DNA of 64,000 nucleotides from Chloroflexota bacterium. GTDB taxonomy: Bacteria > Chloroflexota > Anaerolineae > J102. Both the position numbers and the translations under genes were made by a program. This document shows positions 35,753-45,679 of this stretch, piece by piece; within the stretch, counting starts at the first letter, position 1; each line of letters opens with the position of its first letter. The DNA is taken from NCBI GenBank assembly GCA_029782215.1, contig JAKOVD010000142.1, forward strand, positions 27,209 through 91,208, written 5' to 3'. The notes beneath the pieces were generated by a model. The model worked only from the letters and a program-made list of their open reading frames with translations. It was not told the origin of the DNA and made no database searches.

Positions 35753-36625
35753 ATGACACAAGAACAGGGATCAGCAAATCGCAGCCAGATCGCAGGCAAG
35801 AAGATACTTGTTGCGAACATCGGCAGCCGCCTGGGACAGAATCTCGCCCTCGAGTTGGCGGCTGCTGGCGCTGACATCGTGGGTGCCCACGCGGGCGCCC
35901 CTGACGAGCTGCCGGCAGACTTGTTGGGGCCCGGCCGGGTGATAGGCTACGACCCCGCCCAGCCTGCTGAGGCAGGCCGGCTCATCGCCGGGATGGTGGA
36001 CGTGCTGGGACGGATCGACGGCGCCGTCATCGTTCCCCACGAGCAGTCTGCGACGCTCTTCATGAACCAGCACGAGCGCGACTGGGACCGGGCGCTGAGT
36101 CTGAACGTGGCCGGTCTCTTCTACGTCGGCCAGGCGGCGGCGCGGCAGATGGTGGCGCAAGGCTCCGGCGGACGCATCCTCTTCATCACAGGCGTGGCCA
36201 GCGAGATGCCCTTCCACAAGGCGACAATGTTCGGCGCCACCCAGGCGGCCATCAACACCATTGCCCGCGTGGCCGCCATCGAGCTGGGCAAGCACGGCAT
36301 CACCGTCAATGCCGTGGCGCCCAGTTGGATCGAGCTGGATGGGGGAGTCCTCCATTTTGCCGGTGCGGACTACCCGCAAGCCAGCGTTGAGGGGCGGGCG
36401 CATCTGGTGGCCGGCACACCGGTGAGCCGCATCGGCACAGTGCGGGACGTCGCCAACTTCTGCGCCTTTCTGCTTTCCGACGCCAGCGGCTATATCAGCG
36501 GCGCCTACCTGCCCATCGACGGCGCCTACGCCATCACCAAAACGGCAGGCAACACGCCCTACCCGGATGACGAGCCGTGGCTGCCCTACGCTTCCGGCTA
36601 TGACCCTGCCGAGCACGACACGTGA
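35753..36625 (+). CDS. catalytically degenerate SDR paralog
   Basis: 290 aa, SDR fold over its full length and closely patterned on the preceding SDR (shared EMPF, AIEL, HGITVN). Key motifs are lost: the TGxxxGxG loop is ANIGSRLG, NAG is PHE, and catalytic YxxxK is FGATQ (Phe160, Gln164). It should be unable to carry out normal SDR catalysis. The frame is intact and the C-terminus has an extra NTPYPDDEPWLPYASGYDP tail, so it is a maintained pseudoenzyme, perhaps the structural partner of the active SDR. Confidence 0.85.
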   Translation: MTQEQGSANRSQIAGKKILVANIGSRLGQNLALELAAAGADIVGAHAGAPDELPADLLGPGRVIGYDPAQPAEAGRLIAGMVDVLGRIDGAVIVPHEQSATLFMNQHERDWDRALSLNVAGLFYVGQAAARQMVAQGSGGRILFITGVASEMPFHKATMFGATQAAINTIARVAAIELGKHGITVNAVAPSWIELDGGVLHFAGADYPQASVEGRAHLVAGTPVSRIGTVRDVANFCAFLLSDASGYISGAYLPIDGAYAITKTAGNTPYPDDEPWLPYASGYDPAEHDT

Positions 36626-36634
36626 GGTTAAGCC

Positions 36635-37609
36635 ATGTCCGAGCTTATGCCGGGCCTCCACCAGATTCCGCAGATACTGGGGCCCCGCTACCTGTACCAG
36701 TACCTGCTGGTGGGCAATTCCCACACACGAGGCGCGCGCAGCCTGATGATCGACACAGGCTGCGCCGGCGCCCCCGACGATGTCATCCTCCCCTACTTCC
36801 GCCATGTCAGGTTCGATCCGGCATGGCTCGACATCATCCTGATCAGCCACGCTGACGTCGACCACATGGGGGGCAACGCCGCCATGCGCCGCGCTGCGCC
36901 CCAGGCTCTGCTCGCTTGCCACCGTCTTGATGCCCGCTGGGTCGGCAGCCGCAAGGCCATTCTTGCCGAGCGGTACGGATGGTACCGGCAGTTCGATATG
37001 AACTACTCGGAAGACACCTGGGCCTGGCTGGAAGCCAACATCGGGCCGGATGTCCGGGTCGATCTGCAGTTGTCGGGAGATGAGGTGCTGCTGCTTGACA
37101 ATGACCGGCCGCTGCGCTTTCTGCACCTGCCCGGCCATTCGCCTGGCCACATGGGGGTGTATGATATCGCCAACAAGGCCGTGATCATCACCGACGCCGT
37201 GCTTTGGAAAGGGCTGCTGGACATGGAAGGCGCTCTGATCAGCCCGCCGCCCTACTTCGTGATCGAGCCCTACCTGGAGGCCATTGATCGCGTGCTGGCT
37301 CTTGACTTCGACCACCTGTTCACCGCGCACTACGACCCGATCTCGAGCGAGGCGGCGCGTGCTTGGCTGCTGGAGAGCAAGACGTACGTGCAGCACACCC
37401 ACGAGACCATGGCCGGCATCCTGCAGGGGGCAGGCCGCCCCATGACGCTGCCGGAAATGCACGCCGAGGCCAACGCCGCCATCGGACCGTACACGGTTTT
37501 TGCGATCGAGTTCGCCGGACCTGTCCATGCCCACCTGGAGCAACTGGTGGCGTCTGGCCAGGCGGAGCGAGTCACGGTCGACGGCCTTCCGGCCTGGCAG
37601 GCGGTATGA
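36635..37609 (+). CDS. metallo-beta-lactamase-fold hydrolase
   Basis: 324 aa. Metal motif SHADVDHMGG at 71-80 (His72, Asp74 in place of the usual second His, Asp76, His77), then HLPGHSPGHMG near 167-177, TDAVLW near 191, and TAHYDP near 230. MBL hydrolases with this layout cleave esters, thioesters or lactones. In an operon with sugar dehydrogenases a lactonase-like role is attractive but unproven. Its stop overlaps the next gene start (ATGA). Confidence 0.87.
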   Translation: MSELMPGLHQIPQILGPRYLYQYLLVGNSHTRGARSLMIDTGCAGAPDDVILPYFRHVRFDPAWLDIILISHADVDHMGGNAAMRRAAPQALLACHRLDARWVGSRKAILAERYGWYRQFDMNYSEDTWAWLEANIGPDVRVDLQLSGDEVLLLDNDRPLRFLHLPGHSPGHMGVYDIANKAVIITDAVLWKGLLDMEGALISPPPYFVIEPYLEAIDRVLALDFDHLFTAHYDPISSEAARAWLLESKTYVQHTHETMAGILQGAGRPMTLPEMHAEANAAIGPYTVFAIEFAGPVHAHLEQLVASGQAERVTVDGLPAWQAV

Positions 37610-38460
37610 GCGCATCCCAAGGCGGTGAGTCGGACCGCCGCCGTCCTGCGGACGACGAATTCGTCATGCCCAGCCTGCGGCTGGACGGTCGCGCCGCCCT
37701 GGTCAGCGGCGGCAGCCGGGGCCTGGGACTGGGGATGGCCCTGGCCCTGGCCCATGCAGGCGCCGATGTCGCCCTGGCCGCGCGTTCGACCGGCCAACTG
37801 GAGGAGGCCGCTGACCTGGTGCGGCGCACCACCGGCCGGCGGGCCCTGGTCTTGCCGGCAGACGCCAGCCGGGTGGAAGAGGTCCGCAGCATGGTGAAGA
37901 CGGCCGCGGCGCACTACGGGCGGCTCGACATCCTGGTCAACGGCGCCGGCATCAACATCCGCAAGCCATCCACCGCCTATACCGAAGCCGACTGGGATGA
38001 GGTGATGGCCGTCAACCTCAAGAGTGTGTTCTTCGCCTGCCAGACGGCGTGCGAGGTCATGCGCGAGCAGGGATCGGGCGTGCGACTTCCCCAGGGAAAG
38101 ATCATCAACCTCGGCTCGCTCTCGTTCGAGATCGCCGTGCCGAATGTGGCCCTGTACGTCGCCAGCAAGGGCGGTATGCGCCAACTGACCAAGGCGCTGG
38201 CAGTGGAATGGGCGAAGTACCGCATCAATGTCAACGCCATCGCCCCGGGACGCTTCTGGACGGTCATGACCGATCCCGTCTTCTCCGACCCGGAGCTCTA
38301 CGACAGCGCCGTCGGGGTCATCCCCTGGGGGCGTCCCGGCGTTCCCTCCGACCTGGCGGGAGCCACCGTGCTTCTTGCCTCTGACGCTTCCGACTACATC
38401 ACAGGCCAGACCCTTGTCGTCGACGGCGGCTGGCTGGCAAGCGGCGGCGTCAAGGGTTAG
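37606..38460 (+). CDS. short-chain dehydrogenase/reductase (SDR)
   Basis: 284 aa. The ATG at 37606 overlaps the MBL stop by 4 bp. TGxxxGxG appears as SGGSRGLGLG near 34-43, NGAG as LVNGAGIN, catalytic Ser in LGSLS and YVASK as YxxxK near 185, then PGRFWT. Gluconate 5-dehydrogenase-like pattern (VNLKSVFFACQ, TGQTLVVDGGW). Works on a sugar acid or polyol, with the other dehydrogenases of the operon. Confidence 0.92.
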   Translation: MSASQGGESDRRRPADDEFVMPSLRLDGRAALVSGGSRGLGLGMALALAHAGADVALAARSTGQLEEAADLVRRTTGRRALVLPADASRVEEVRSMVKTAAAHYGRLDILVNGAGINIRKPSTAYTEADWDEVMAVNLKSVFFACQTACEVMREQGSGVRLPQGKIINLGSLSFEIAVPNVALYVASKGGMRQLTKALAVEWAKYRINVNAIAPGRFWTVMTDPVFSDPELYDSAVGVIPWGRPGVPSDLAGATVLLASDASDYITGQTLVVDGGWLASGGVKG

Positions 38461-38465
38461 CCAGG

Positions 38466-38492
38466 TGCGACGCACCTTCGAGGTGCCTCGCA
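38466..38492. repeat. dispersed hairpin element, copy A
   Basis: Stem TGCGA-c-GCACCT / AGGTGC-c-TCGCA with loop TCG (one mismatch). Same family as 39532-39564; the two copies flank the dehydrogenase gene. Confidence 0.55.
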
Positions 38493-38521
38493 TGTCCTCG
38501 ACTCAAGCAGAGGAAGACACC

Positions 38522-39532
38522 ATGCCAGATACCATGCAAGCTCTCGTCATGACGGACATCAAACAACACAGGCTGATGCAGGCGCCGGTGCCGGCCCTGC
38601 CGGGGCCTGGCTGGACGCTGCTCAAGGTGAAAGCCGTGGGCGTGTGTGGCTCCGATCTGCACGGCTACCTGGGACATACGGGCCGCCGCATTCCACCCTT
38701 GATCATGGGGCACGAAGCCGCCGCAGAGGTGGTGGAAGTGGGCGAAGCCGTCACCTCCGTGCAGCCCGGCGACCGGGTGGCGCTCCTGCCGATGTACGAC
38801 CAGGGCGGCAAGGGTCTGGAGAAGGACCGGCTGGTGTTAGGCATGAGCTGGCCGGGGTGCAATGCCGAGTACGCCACCTGGCCGGCCGCCAACCTCTACC
38901 GGCTGCCGGAAGGCCTCGCGTACGAGCAGGCAGCCCTCGCCGAACCGCTTGCCATCTGTGTCCATGCGGTGAGCCTGGCGCCCATCCGGCCCTATGACAC
39001 GGCATTCATTGTGGGCGCCGGTCCCATCGGTTTGCTCACCCTGGCTGTGCTGCGTGCGACCGGCGTCAGCACGATCGCGGTCAGCGACACGAGCGATGTT
39101 CGCCTGGAGCGCGCCCGCCGCACCGGCGCCGACGTGCTGATCAACCCCCTGCGCGACCACCCGCGTGCCATCGTGGACGGTTTCACGGGCGGCGAGGGCG
39201 TGGACATTGCCTTCGAGGCGGTGGGCGCGGGAGTCACTTGCCAGCAGACGCTCGAGGTCACACGCGATCGCGGCACGGTGATCTGGATCGGCAACAGCGC
39301 CAGGATGGTGGAAATCAATATGCAGATGGTGGTCACGCGCGAGCTGCGCGTGCTGGGCAGCTACGGCATGACGCCGCAGGACTTCCGCCGCACCCTGCAG
39401 ATGCTGGCCGATGGCGCCATCCCGGCTGAACACATCATCGATCGCCGCACCCGCCTGGCGGAAGGCGAGTCGCTGTTCGAAGAACTTCTGGCAACGCCGG
39501 AAGTCATCAAATGCGTCATCAACTTTGATTGA
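38522..39532 (+). CDS. zinc-type medium-chain alcohol/polyol dehydrogenase
   Basis: 336 aa. Catalytic zinc site GVCGSDLH (Cys near 40) and GHEAAAEVVEVG; NAD motif VGAGPIGLLTL near 163. The four-Cys structural zinc loop is absent, replaced by MYDQGGKGLEKDR, as in several sorbitol/threonine-dehydrogenase-like subgroups. Start 38522 with GAGGAAG upstream; a start at 38492 would sit in the hairpin. Oxidises a polyol or sugar in the operon pathway. Confidence 0.9.
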   Translation: MPDTMQALVMTDIKQHRLMQAPVPALPGPGWTLLKVKAVGVCGSDLHGYLGHTGRRIPPLIMGHEAAAEVVEVGEAVTSVQPGDRVALLPMYDQGGKGLEKDRLVLGMSWPGCNAEYATWPAANLYRLPEGLAYEQAALAEPLAICVHAVSLAPIRPYDTAFIVGAGPIGLLTLAVLRATGVSTIAVSDTSDVRLERARRTGADVLINPLRDHPRAIVDGFTGGEGVDIAFEAVGAGVTCQQTLEVTRDRGTVIWIGNSARMVEINMQMVVTRELRVLGSYGMTPQDFRRTLQMLADGAIPAEHIIDRRTRLAEGESLFEELLATPEVIKCVINFD

Positions 39533-39564
39533 AGTGCGGCGCACCTCAGAGGTGCGCCGCACTT
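39532..39564. terminator. hairpin after the dehydrogenase gene (element copy B)
   Basis: AAGTGCGGCGCACC / GGTGCGCCGCACTT, 14-bp perfect arms with a 5-nt loop, followed by a short T run. Overlaps the dehydrogenase stop and precedes the DUF4432 ribosome-binding site. Confidence 0.7.
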
Positions 39565-39587
39565 TCTCTCCAGGAGATCTGTTTATT

Positions 39588-40685
39588 ATGCCAACTCTTT
39601 TTGGAACCGAATTCAGCCGCCGCGAGCTGCAGCGGCACATCGGACGTATCGACCAGGTGGCCGGCGTGCGCCTGGTGACGCTGGGTGACGGCGCCGAGCG
39701 CGGGGTGCGCGTGCTCGAGTTCCGCACCGGCAGTGGTTTCGAGTTCGACGTCATCGTCGACCGGGCTTTCGACGTCGGCCGCTGTGAATACCGGGGCATG
39801 GCCCTGGGCTTCCAGTCGCCGGTGGGCTTCGCCGGACCCTGGTACTACGAGCCGGACGGGCTGGGCTGGCTCCGCAACTTCGGCGGCGGCCTGCTGGCCA
39901 CCTGCGGCCTGGACCATACCCTGTTCCCGGTCGAAGACACCGCCACCCAGTATTTCTACCCCGGACGTCCGACCGCAACCTATGGTCTGCACGGGCGCAT
40001 CTCCAACCGGCCCGCGCGCCTGACCGGCTATGGAGAGCGCTGGGAAGGAGATGAGTGCATCCTCTGGGCCGAAGGGGAAGTGCTGCAGGCCATGGCCATG
40101 GGCGAGGCGCTCCTTCTCAAACGGCGCATCGAGGTGGGCGTGGGCGAATCACGGCTGCGCATCAACGACGAAGTGGTGAACGTGGGTCCCTATGTCACGC
40201 CACACATGTATCTCTACCACGTCAACGTCGGCTTCCCGCTGGTGGATGGCGGCGCCGAGGTGCTCGTGCCGGCGGCCAGTGTGACGCCAAACGGCGACTA
40301 TCCCGTCGACGGATGGACCCTGCTCGAGGAACCCAGCCCCACCTACTCTGAACGCGTCTACTATTTCGAGCCCACCGCCGAAGCCGACGGCACCGTGCCC
40401 ATGGGACTGATCAACCGCAGGCTGGGCCTGGGCATCTACGAGCTGTTCCGCAAGGAGCAGATGCCCATCGCCTGGGTGTGGCGGCAGATGGGCGATGGCA
40501 ACTACGTCGTGGGCCTGGAGCCCTCCACCAACCGGGTGGCAGGACGGCTGGATGCCCGCCCCCGCGGCGAGCTGATCGAGCTGGCGCCAGGGGAGTCACG
40601 AAGCTACACCCTCGAGTTGGGCGTCCTCGAAGGCGCTTCCACCCTCGACCAGTTTGCAGCGCGGGTGGCGGCGCTGGCGCGCTAG
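39588..40685 (+). CDS. DUF4432 (aldose-1-epimerase-like) protein
   Basis: 365 aa. Galactose-mutarotase-like beta-sandwich family: GVRVLEFRTGSGFEFDVIVDRAFDVG, GGLLATCGLDHT, YGLHGRISNRPA with the His expected at the active site, YLYHVNVGFPLVDGG and EPSTNRVAGR. GGAG 9 nt upstream of the ATG. DUF4432 proteins accompany sugar catabolic operons and probably change the anomeric form of a sugar. Its stop (TAG) overlaps the stop of the small gene on the other strand in the palindrome CTAG. Confidence 0.85.
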   Translation: MPTLFGTEFSRRELQRHIGRIDQVAGVRLVTLGDGAERGVRVLEFRTGSGFEFDVIVDRAFDVGRCEYRGMALGFQSPVGFAGPWYYEPDGLGWLRNFGGGLLATCGLDHTLFPVEDTATQYFYPGRPTATYGLHGRISNRPARLTGYGERWEGDECILWAEGEVLQAMAMGEALLLKRRIEVGVGESRLRINDEVVNVGPYVTPHMYLYHVNVGFPLVDGGAEVLVPAASVTPNGDYPVDGWTLLEEPSPTYSERVYYFEPTAEADGTVPMGLINRRLGLGIYELFRKEQMPIAWVWRQMGDGNYVVGLEPSTNRVAGRLDARPRGELIELAPGESRSYTLELGVLEGASTLDQFAARVAALAR

Positions 40686-40891
40686 CCTGCCGGCGGTTCC
40701 GCCGACGCCTGGCCGCTGGCGATGCCAGCGGTGAACCACATGGCGTTGGCAAACCGGCGGCTGAAGTTCGGATCATCGGTCAACTCAAGATAGCGCGCCT
40801 GGCTGGCAACTTGCCGGGCGCGCTGCCGCGCCTGCTGCGAGAGTAGCGCAACCGTGGCGCCGACCACGGCAGCAGTGCCACACACCACCAC
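40682..40891 (-). CDS. small hypothetical protein
   Basis: 69 aa from a GTG start. N-terminal hydrophobic segment (VVCGTAAVVGATVALL), then a basic/helical stretch (QQARQRARQVASQARYLELTDD) and ANAMWF. Composition looks coded and it follows the pterin methyltransferase gene on the same strand, but no family is recognised and no Shine-Dalgarno is visible. Convergent with DUF4432; both stop codons share CTAG. Confidence 0.4.
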   Translation of the reverse strand: MVVCGTAAVVGATVALLSQQARQRARQVASQARYLELTDDPNFSRRFANAMWFTAGIASGQASAEPPAG

Positions 40892-40970
40892 AAGCAGTTC
40901 GTCTGGCTGTTCAGCGACTCCGTTGTCGTCGGAAGTGGATCTCAGGCGTCTGCGCAGGCCGTAGGCGCCG

Positions 40971-41843
40971 TCAAGATGCGGCGGCAGCCTGTCGCTTGCG
41001 GTAGGCCCGGATCCAGGTCATGCCGTAGTCGTCCCGGCCCATGGACAGGTCGGCGGCGGAGATGGCAATGCTGACCTCGGGCACAAGCGGGTTGGTGATG
41101 GGACAGGTCATGCCGGCATGGATGGCCATGGCCATGAAGGTGGCATTGATGTATTTGCGGTCGGGCATGCCAAAGGAGATGTTGCTGGCGCCCATCGTGA
41201 TGTTGCTGCCGAACTCCTTGACCACCAACGCGATCGTGTCAAGCGCAACACGGCCGGCGCTGCTTTCGGCCCCCATCGTCAGGGCCAGCGGGTCGATCAC
41301 CAGGTCCTCGATGGGGATGCCCAACCTGGCGGCGCGCTCGATCATCTTGGCGGCCACCTTGAGGCGCTGTTCGGGCGTCTCGGGAATGCCGCTGTCATCC
41401 AGGCAGAGAGCGATCACAGCGGCACCGAACTCCTTGACCAACGGCAGGACGGATTCGAGTTTGCGCTCTTCGCCGTTGACCGAGTTGACGAGCGCCTTCC
41501 CCTGGTAGACCGCCAGCGCCGCTGCCAGCGCCCTGGGATCGGCGGTATCGATGCTCAAGGGAACATCGGTGACGGCCATGACTTCGGCCATGACCTGGGT
41601 CAGCAGCGCCGGTTCATCGGCGCCGGGCACGCCGGCATTGACGTCGAGCACGGTGGCGCCGGCCGCCACCTGCGTGAGGGCGTCCTGGCGGACGATGTCG
41701 AAGCTTCCCGCCCGCAGCGCCTCGAGAACGGCCTTGCGACCGGTGGGGTTGATTCGCTCACCGATGATGACGGTGGGAAGATCGCGGTGGATTTCGACCG
41801 TTTTGGTTTGGGACGACAGGATGGTCTTCAAGTTTTCGGTCAT
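40971..41843 (-). CDS. methyltetrahydrofolate:corrinoid methyltransferase (pterin-binding family)
   Basis: 290 aa, length of AcsE/MtgA-type enzymes. Pterin-binding TIM barrel: IIGERINPTGRKA near 27-39, GATVLDVNAGVPG near 62-74, LSIDTADP near 96, NSVNGE near 119 and VIDPLALTMGAE near 199. Conserved Asp and Asn residues in those segments bind the pterin. Transfers methyl between a corrinoid protein and tetrahydrofolate, so it is the expected third component for the UroD-family enzymes and the corrinoid protein at 20783. Lies downstream of the V-ATPase genes behind a terminator. Confidence 0.9.
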   Translation of the reverse strand: MTENLKTILSSQTKTVEIHRDLPTVIIGERINPTGRKAVLEALRAGSFDIVRQDALTQVAAGATVLDVNAGVPGADEPALLTQVMAEVMAVTDVPLSIDTADPRALAAALAVYQGKALVNSVNGEERKLESVLPLVKEFGAAVIALCLDDSGIPETPEQRLKVAAKMIERAARLGIPIEDLVIDPLALTMGAESSAGRVALDTIALVVKEFGSNITMGASNISFGMPDRKYINATFMAMAIHAGMTCPITNPLVPEVSIAISAADLSMGRDDYGMTWIRAYRKRQAAAAS

Positions 41844-41966
41844 GATGTTGGCCTCAAGGGGATAGCGATCCGCGCGCGCCGGACGGTACAGCTACACAGG
41901 CCGCGGCAACGACATCTGGTAGTTTGCTTACAGAGTCTAAGCGCGGTCCGCCCCCACCTCAAAATC

Positions 41967-41997
41967 AAGCCCCCAGCAGCCGAGCGAGGAGGGGCTT
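41967..41997 (-). terminator. terminator after the V/A-ATPase operon
   Basis: On the minus strand AAGCCCC ... GGGGCTT stem (41991-41997 with 41967-41973) followed by GATTTTG. Lies 25 bp past the B-subunit stop. The rest of 41844-42021 shows nothing else. Confidence 0.6.
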
Positions 41998-42021
41998 CCC
42001 GTCATCCGGTGCCGCGCACAG

Positions 42022-43445
<1,424 letters not shown>

Positions 43446-43461
<16 letters not shown>

Positions 43462-45275
43462 CGGTCGATGTCGGCGTTGATGGCGGAAATGTCGGCATCC
43501 AGGGTCTCATCAGGAAGCTCCCGCAGGCGACCCAATCGCCTGCGCATGTCTTCACTGTCCTGGAGACTGATTTCGAGTGACTGGCCGGCGCGGACAAAGG
43601 CCTCCAGCGCCGCGTGGTAGTGCAGTAGGGTGTGCAGCATGGCGTGCTGCTTGGCAGGCGGGCAGAAAGCATCGCCTCCGAAAGCAGACTGCTGCAGGAA
43701 GGCTTCGCGCAGCAGCCGCCCCACCACGAGCAGGGCCCGCTCACGCTCACTGAGAGCGTCGCTGCCCACCAACTGCACGATCTCCTCCAGCTCATGCTCT
43801 TCCTGGAGCAGCTTCTGCGCCTGCGCACGGAGCTGCGGCCAGGAACTATCCACATTGGCAGCAAACCAACCGTCCAACTGGTAGTGCGTGAAACTGGTAA
43901 TCCAGTCGATGGACGGAAAGTGACGGCGGCGCGCCAGATTGACGTTGAGAGCCCAGAAGGTGCCCGCCAACCGGAGACTGCTCTGCGTCATGGGCTCCGA
44001 GAAGTCGCCTCCAGGGGGTGACACTGCGCCGATGAGCGTCACCGACCCCGAACGGTCCTGACCTCCCAGCACCTCGACCGTCCCCGCGCGCTCATAGAAA
44101 CCAGCCAGCCGGCTGGCCAGATAGGCGGGATAGCCCTCTTCACCGGGCATCTCTTCCAGGCGCCCGGAGACTTCGCGCAGGGCCTCGCCCCAGCGGCTGG
44201 TGCTATCAGCCATCAAGGCCACATGACAGCCCTGGTCCCGAAAGTACTCGGCGATGGTCAGGCCGGTATAGACGCTGGCCTCGCGCGCGGCGACCGGCAT
44301 GTTGCTGGTGTTGGCGATGAGCACGGTGCGTTCCATCAGCGGGCCGCCGTGCTTGGGATCCTCAAGCTGCGGAAACTCGGTCAGCACCTCCGTCATTTCG
44401 TTGCCGCGCTCGCCGCAGCCGATGTAGACGACGACATCGGCGTCGGCCCACTTGGCAAGCGCCTGCTCGGTGACCGTCTTGCCCGTGCCAAAGCCGCCGG
44501 GAATGATGGCGGCGCCGCCCCTGGCGATGGGAAACAGCATATCGATGATGCGCTGGCCCGTGACCAGGGGCACAGCCGGATCCAGACGGTGACGGAAGGG
44601 ACGCCCCTGGCGCACAGGCCAGCGCTGTCCCAGGCGCAAGGGCAGGCGGCCCCCGCCCGCCGGCTGCAGGTGGCCGATGACCTGCCGGATGTTGTACTCG
44701 CCGCTGGTCAGGTCGGCCAGGGTTCCGGCGGGATAAGTAGGCGGCACCATGATGCGATGGACGAAGAACTGGCCCTCCGCCACCGTGCCGAGCACGCTGC
44801 CGGGTTCCACGTGATCGCCGGGGGCAAGGGCAGCCTCAAAGCGCCACTTCCGTTCCCGGTCAAGGCCGGGCAGGCTGACGCCGCGCGCGACATAGGGCGC
44901 CCGCGGCACGCCGGCAGGATCCATCTCCGCCAGCGCCGGCAGCGGCCGCTGCACGCCATCGTAAATGCTGCCGAGAAGGCCGGGGCCAAGCTCAACCCAG
45001 AGCGGCGCCCCGGTGTCCCAAACCGGGTCTCCGACGCGCACGCCGGACGTGTCCTCATAGACCTGGATTGTAGCAATCTCGCCTGAGAGGCGAATGATCT
45101 CGCCGATCAGCCGCTCCCGGCCGACCCAGGCCACGTGATACAGCAGGGCCCCGGTCAGGCCGTGAGCTTCGACCACTGGCCCGGCAGCGTGAGTGATGAC
45201 TCCGACAGGGGTGTTGCCCAGTGGGCGACGCTGGCGCGTCGGATTTCGGGAGCTGGGAGGATCGTTTTCAGGCAT
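43446..45275 (-). CDS. atpA: V/A-type ATPase subunit A (catalytic)
   Basis: 609 aa. Walker [10 protein letters not shown] near 255, [15 protein letters not shown] with the catalytic Glu, Walker B region [18 protein letters not shown], and the family-specific bulge domain (residues about 130-220, [18 protein letters not shown]). Walker A reads GGFGTGKT where many homologs have GAFGCGKT or GPFGSGKT. The N-terminal 20 residues are basic and disordered. Couples ATP synthesis/hydrolysis to ion flow. Confidence 0.97.
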
Positions 45276-45305
45276 CGCAGGGGTAGTTGGCGTGTTCGGG
45301 ATGCT

Positions 45306-45656
45306 CTATTGGGATGGGAGTTCGCCCTCGCCGCGGAAGCTGATGCTATAGCCGATCACCCGCCGCAGCATCTCGGTCAGTTGCTGGCGCCGGGAGACCT
45401 CACCGCGCCCCGGAAGTCCATCCGGCAGCGGAATGACCAGGGGACGATAATCCGTCTGCACTTGCTCGCGCAGCTTGGGTGAGAGCTGATTGTAGTAGGG
45501 TGCATGCAGCGCAATCACGCCCTCGACATCTTCATCCATCTGCACGCGCAGCAGACGCTCGGCCTCGACAAGGTCGGCAGCCACGCAGGTGCGGGCGCCG
45601 GTCAGGGCGAACCCTGGCGCCAGATCGGCGGGGATGATGACGGTTAGCTGCGGCAT
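45306..45656 (-). CDS. V/A-type ATPase subunit F
   Basis: 116 aa, central-stalk subunit. TVIIPADLAPGFALTGARTCVAA and DEDVEGVIALHAPYYNQL match the NtpG/AtpF fold, with C-terminal RPLVIPLPDG. Lies between C and A as in other operons of the family. Confidence 0.9.
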   Translation of the reverse strand: MPQLTVIIPADLAPGFALTGARTCVAADLVEAERLLRVQMDEDVEGVIALHAPYYNQLSPKLREQVQTDYRPLVIPLPDGLPGRGEVSRRQQLTEMLRRVIGYSISFRGEGELPSQ

Positions 45657-45679
45657 CGGCAGAACTTGTCCATGATTGC

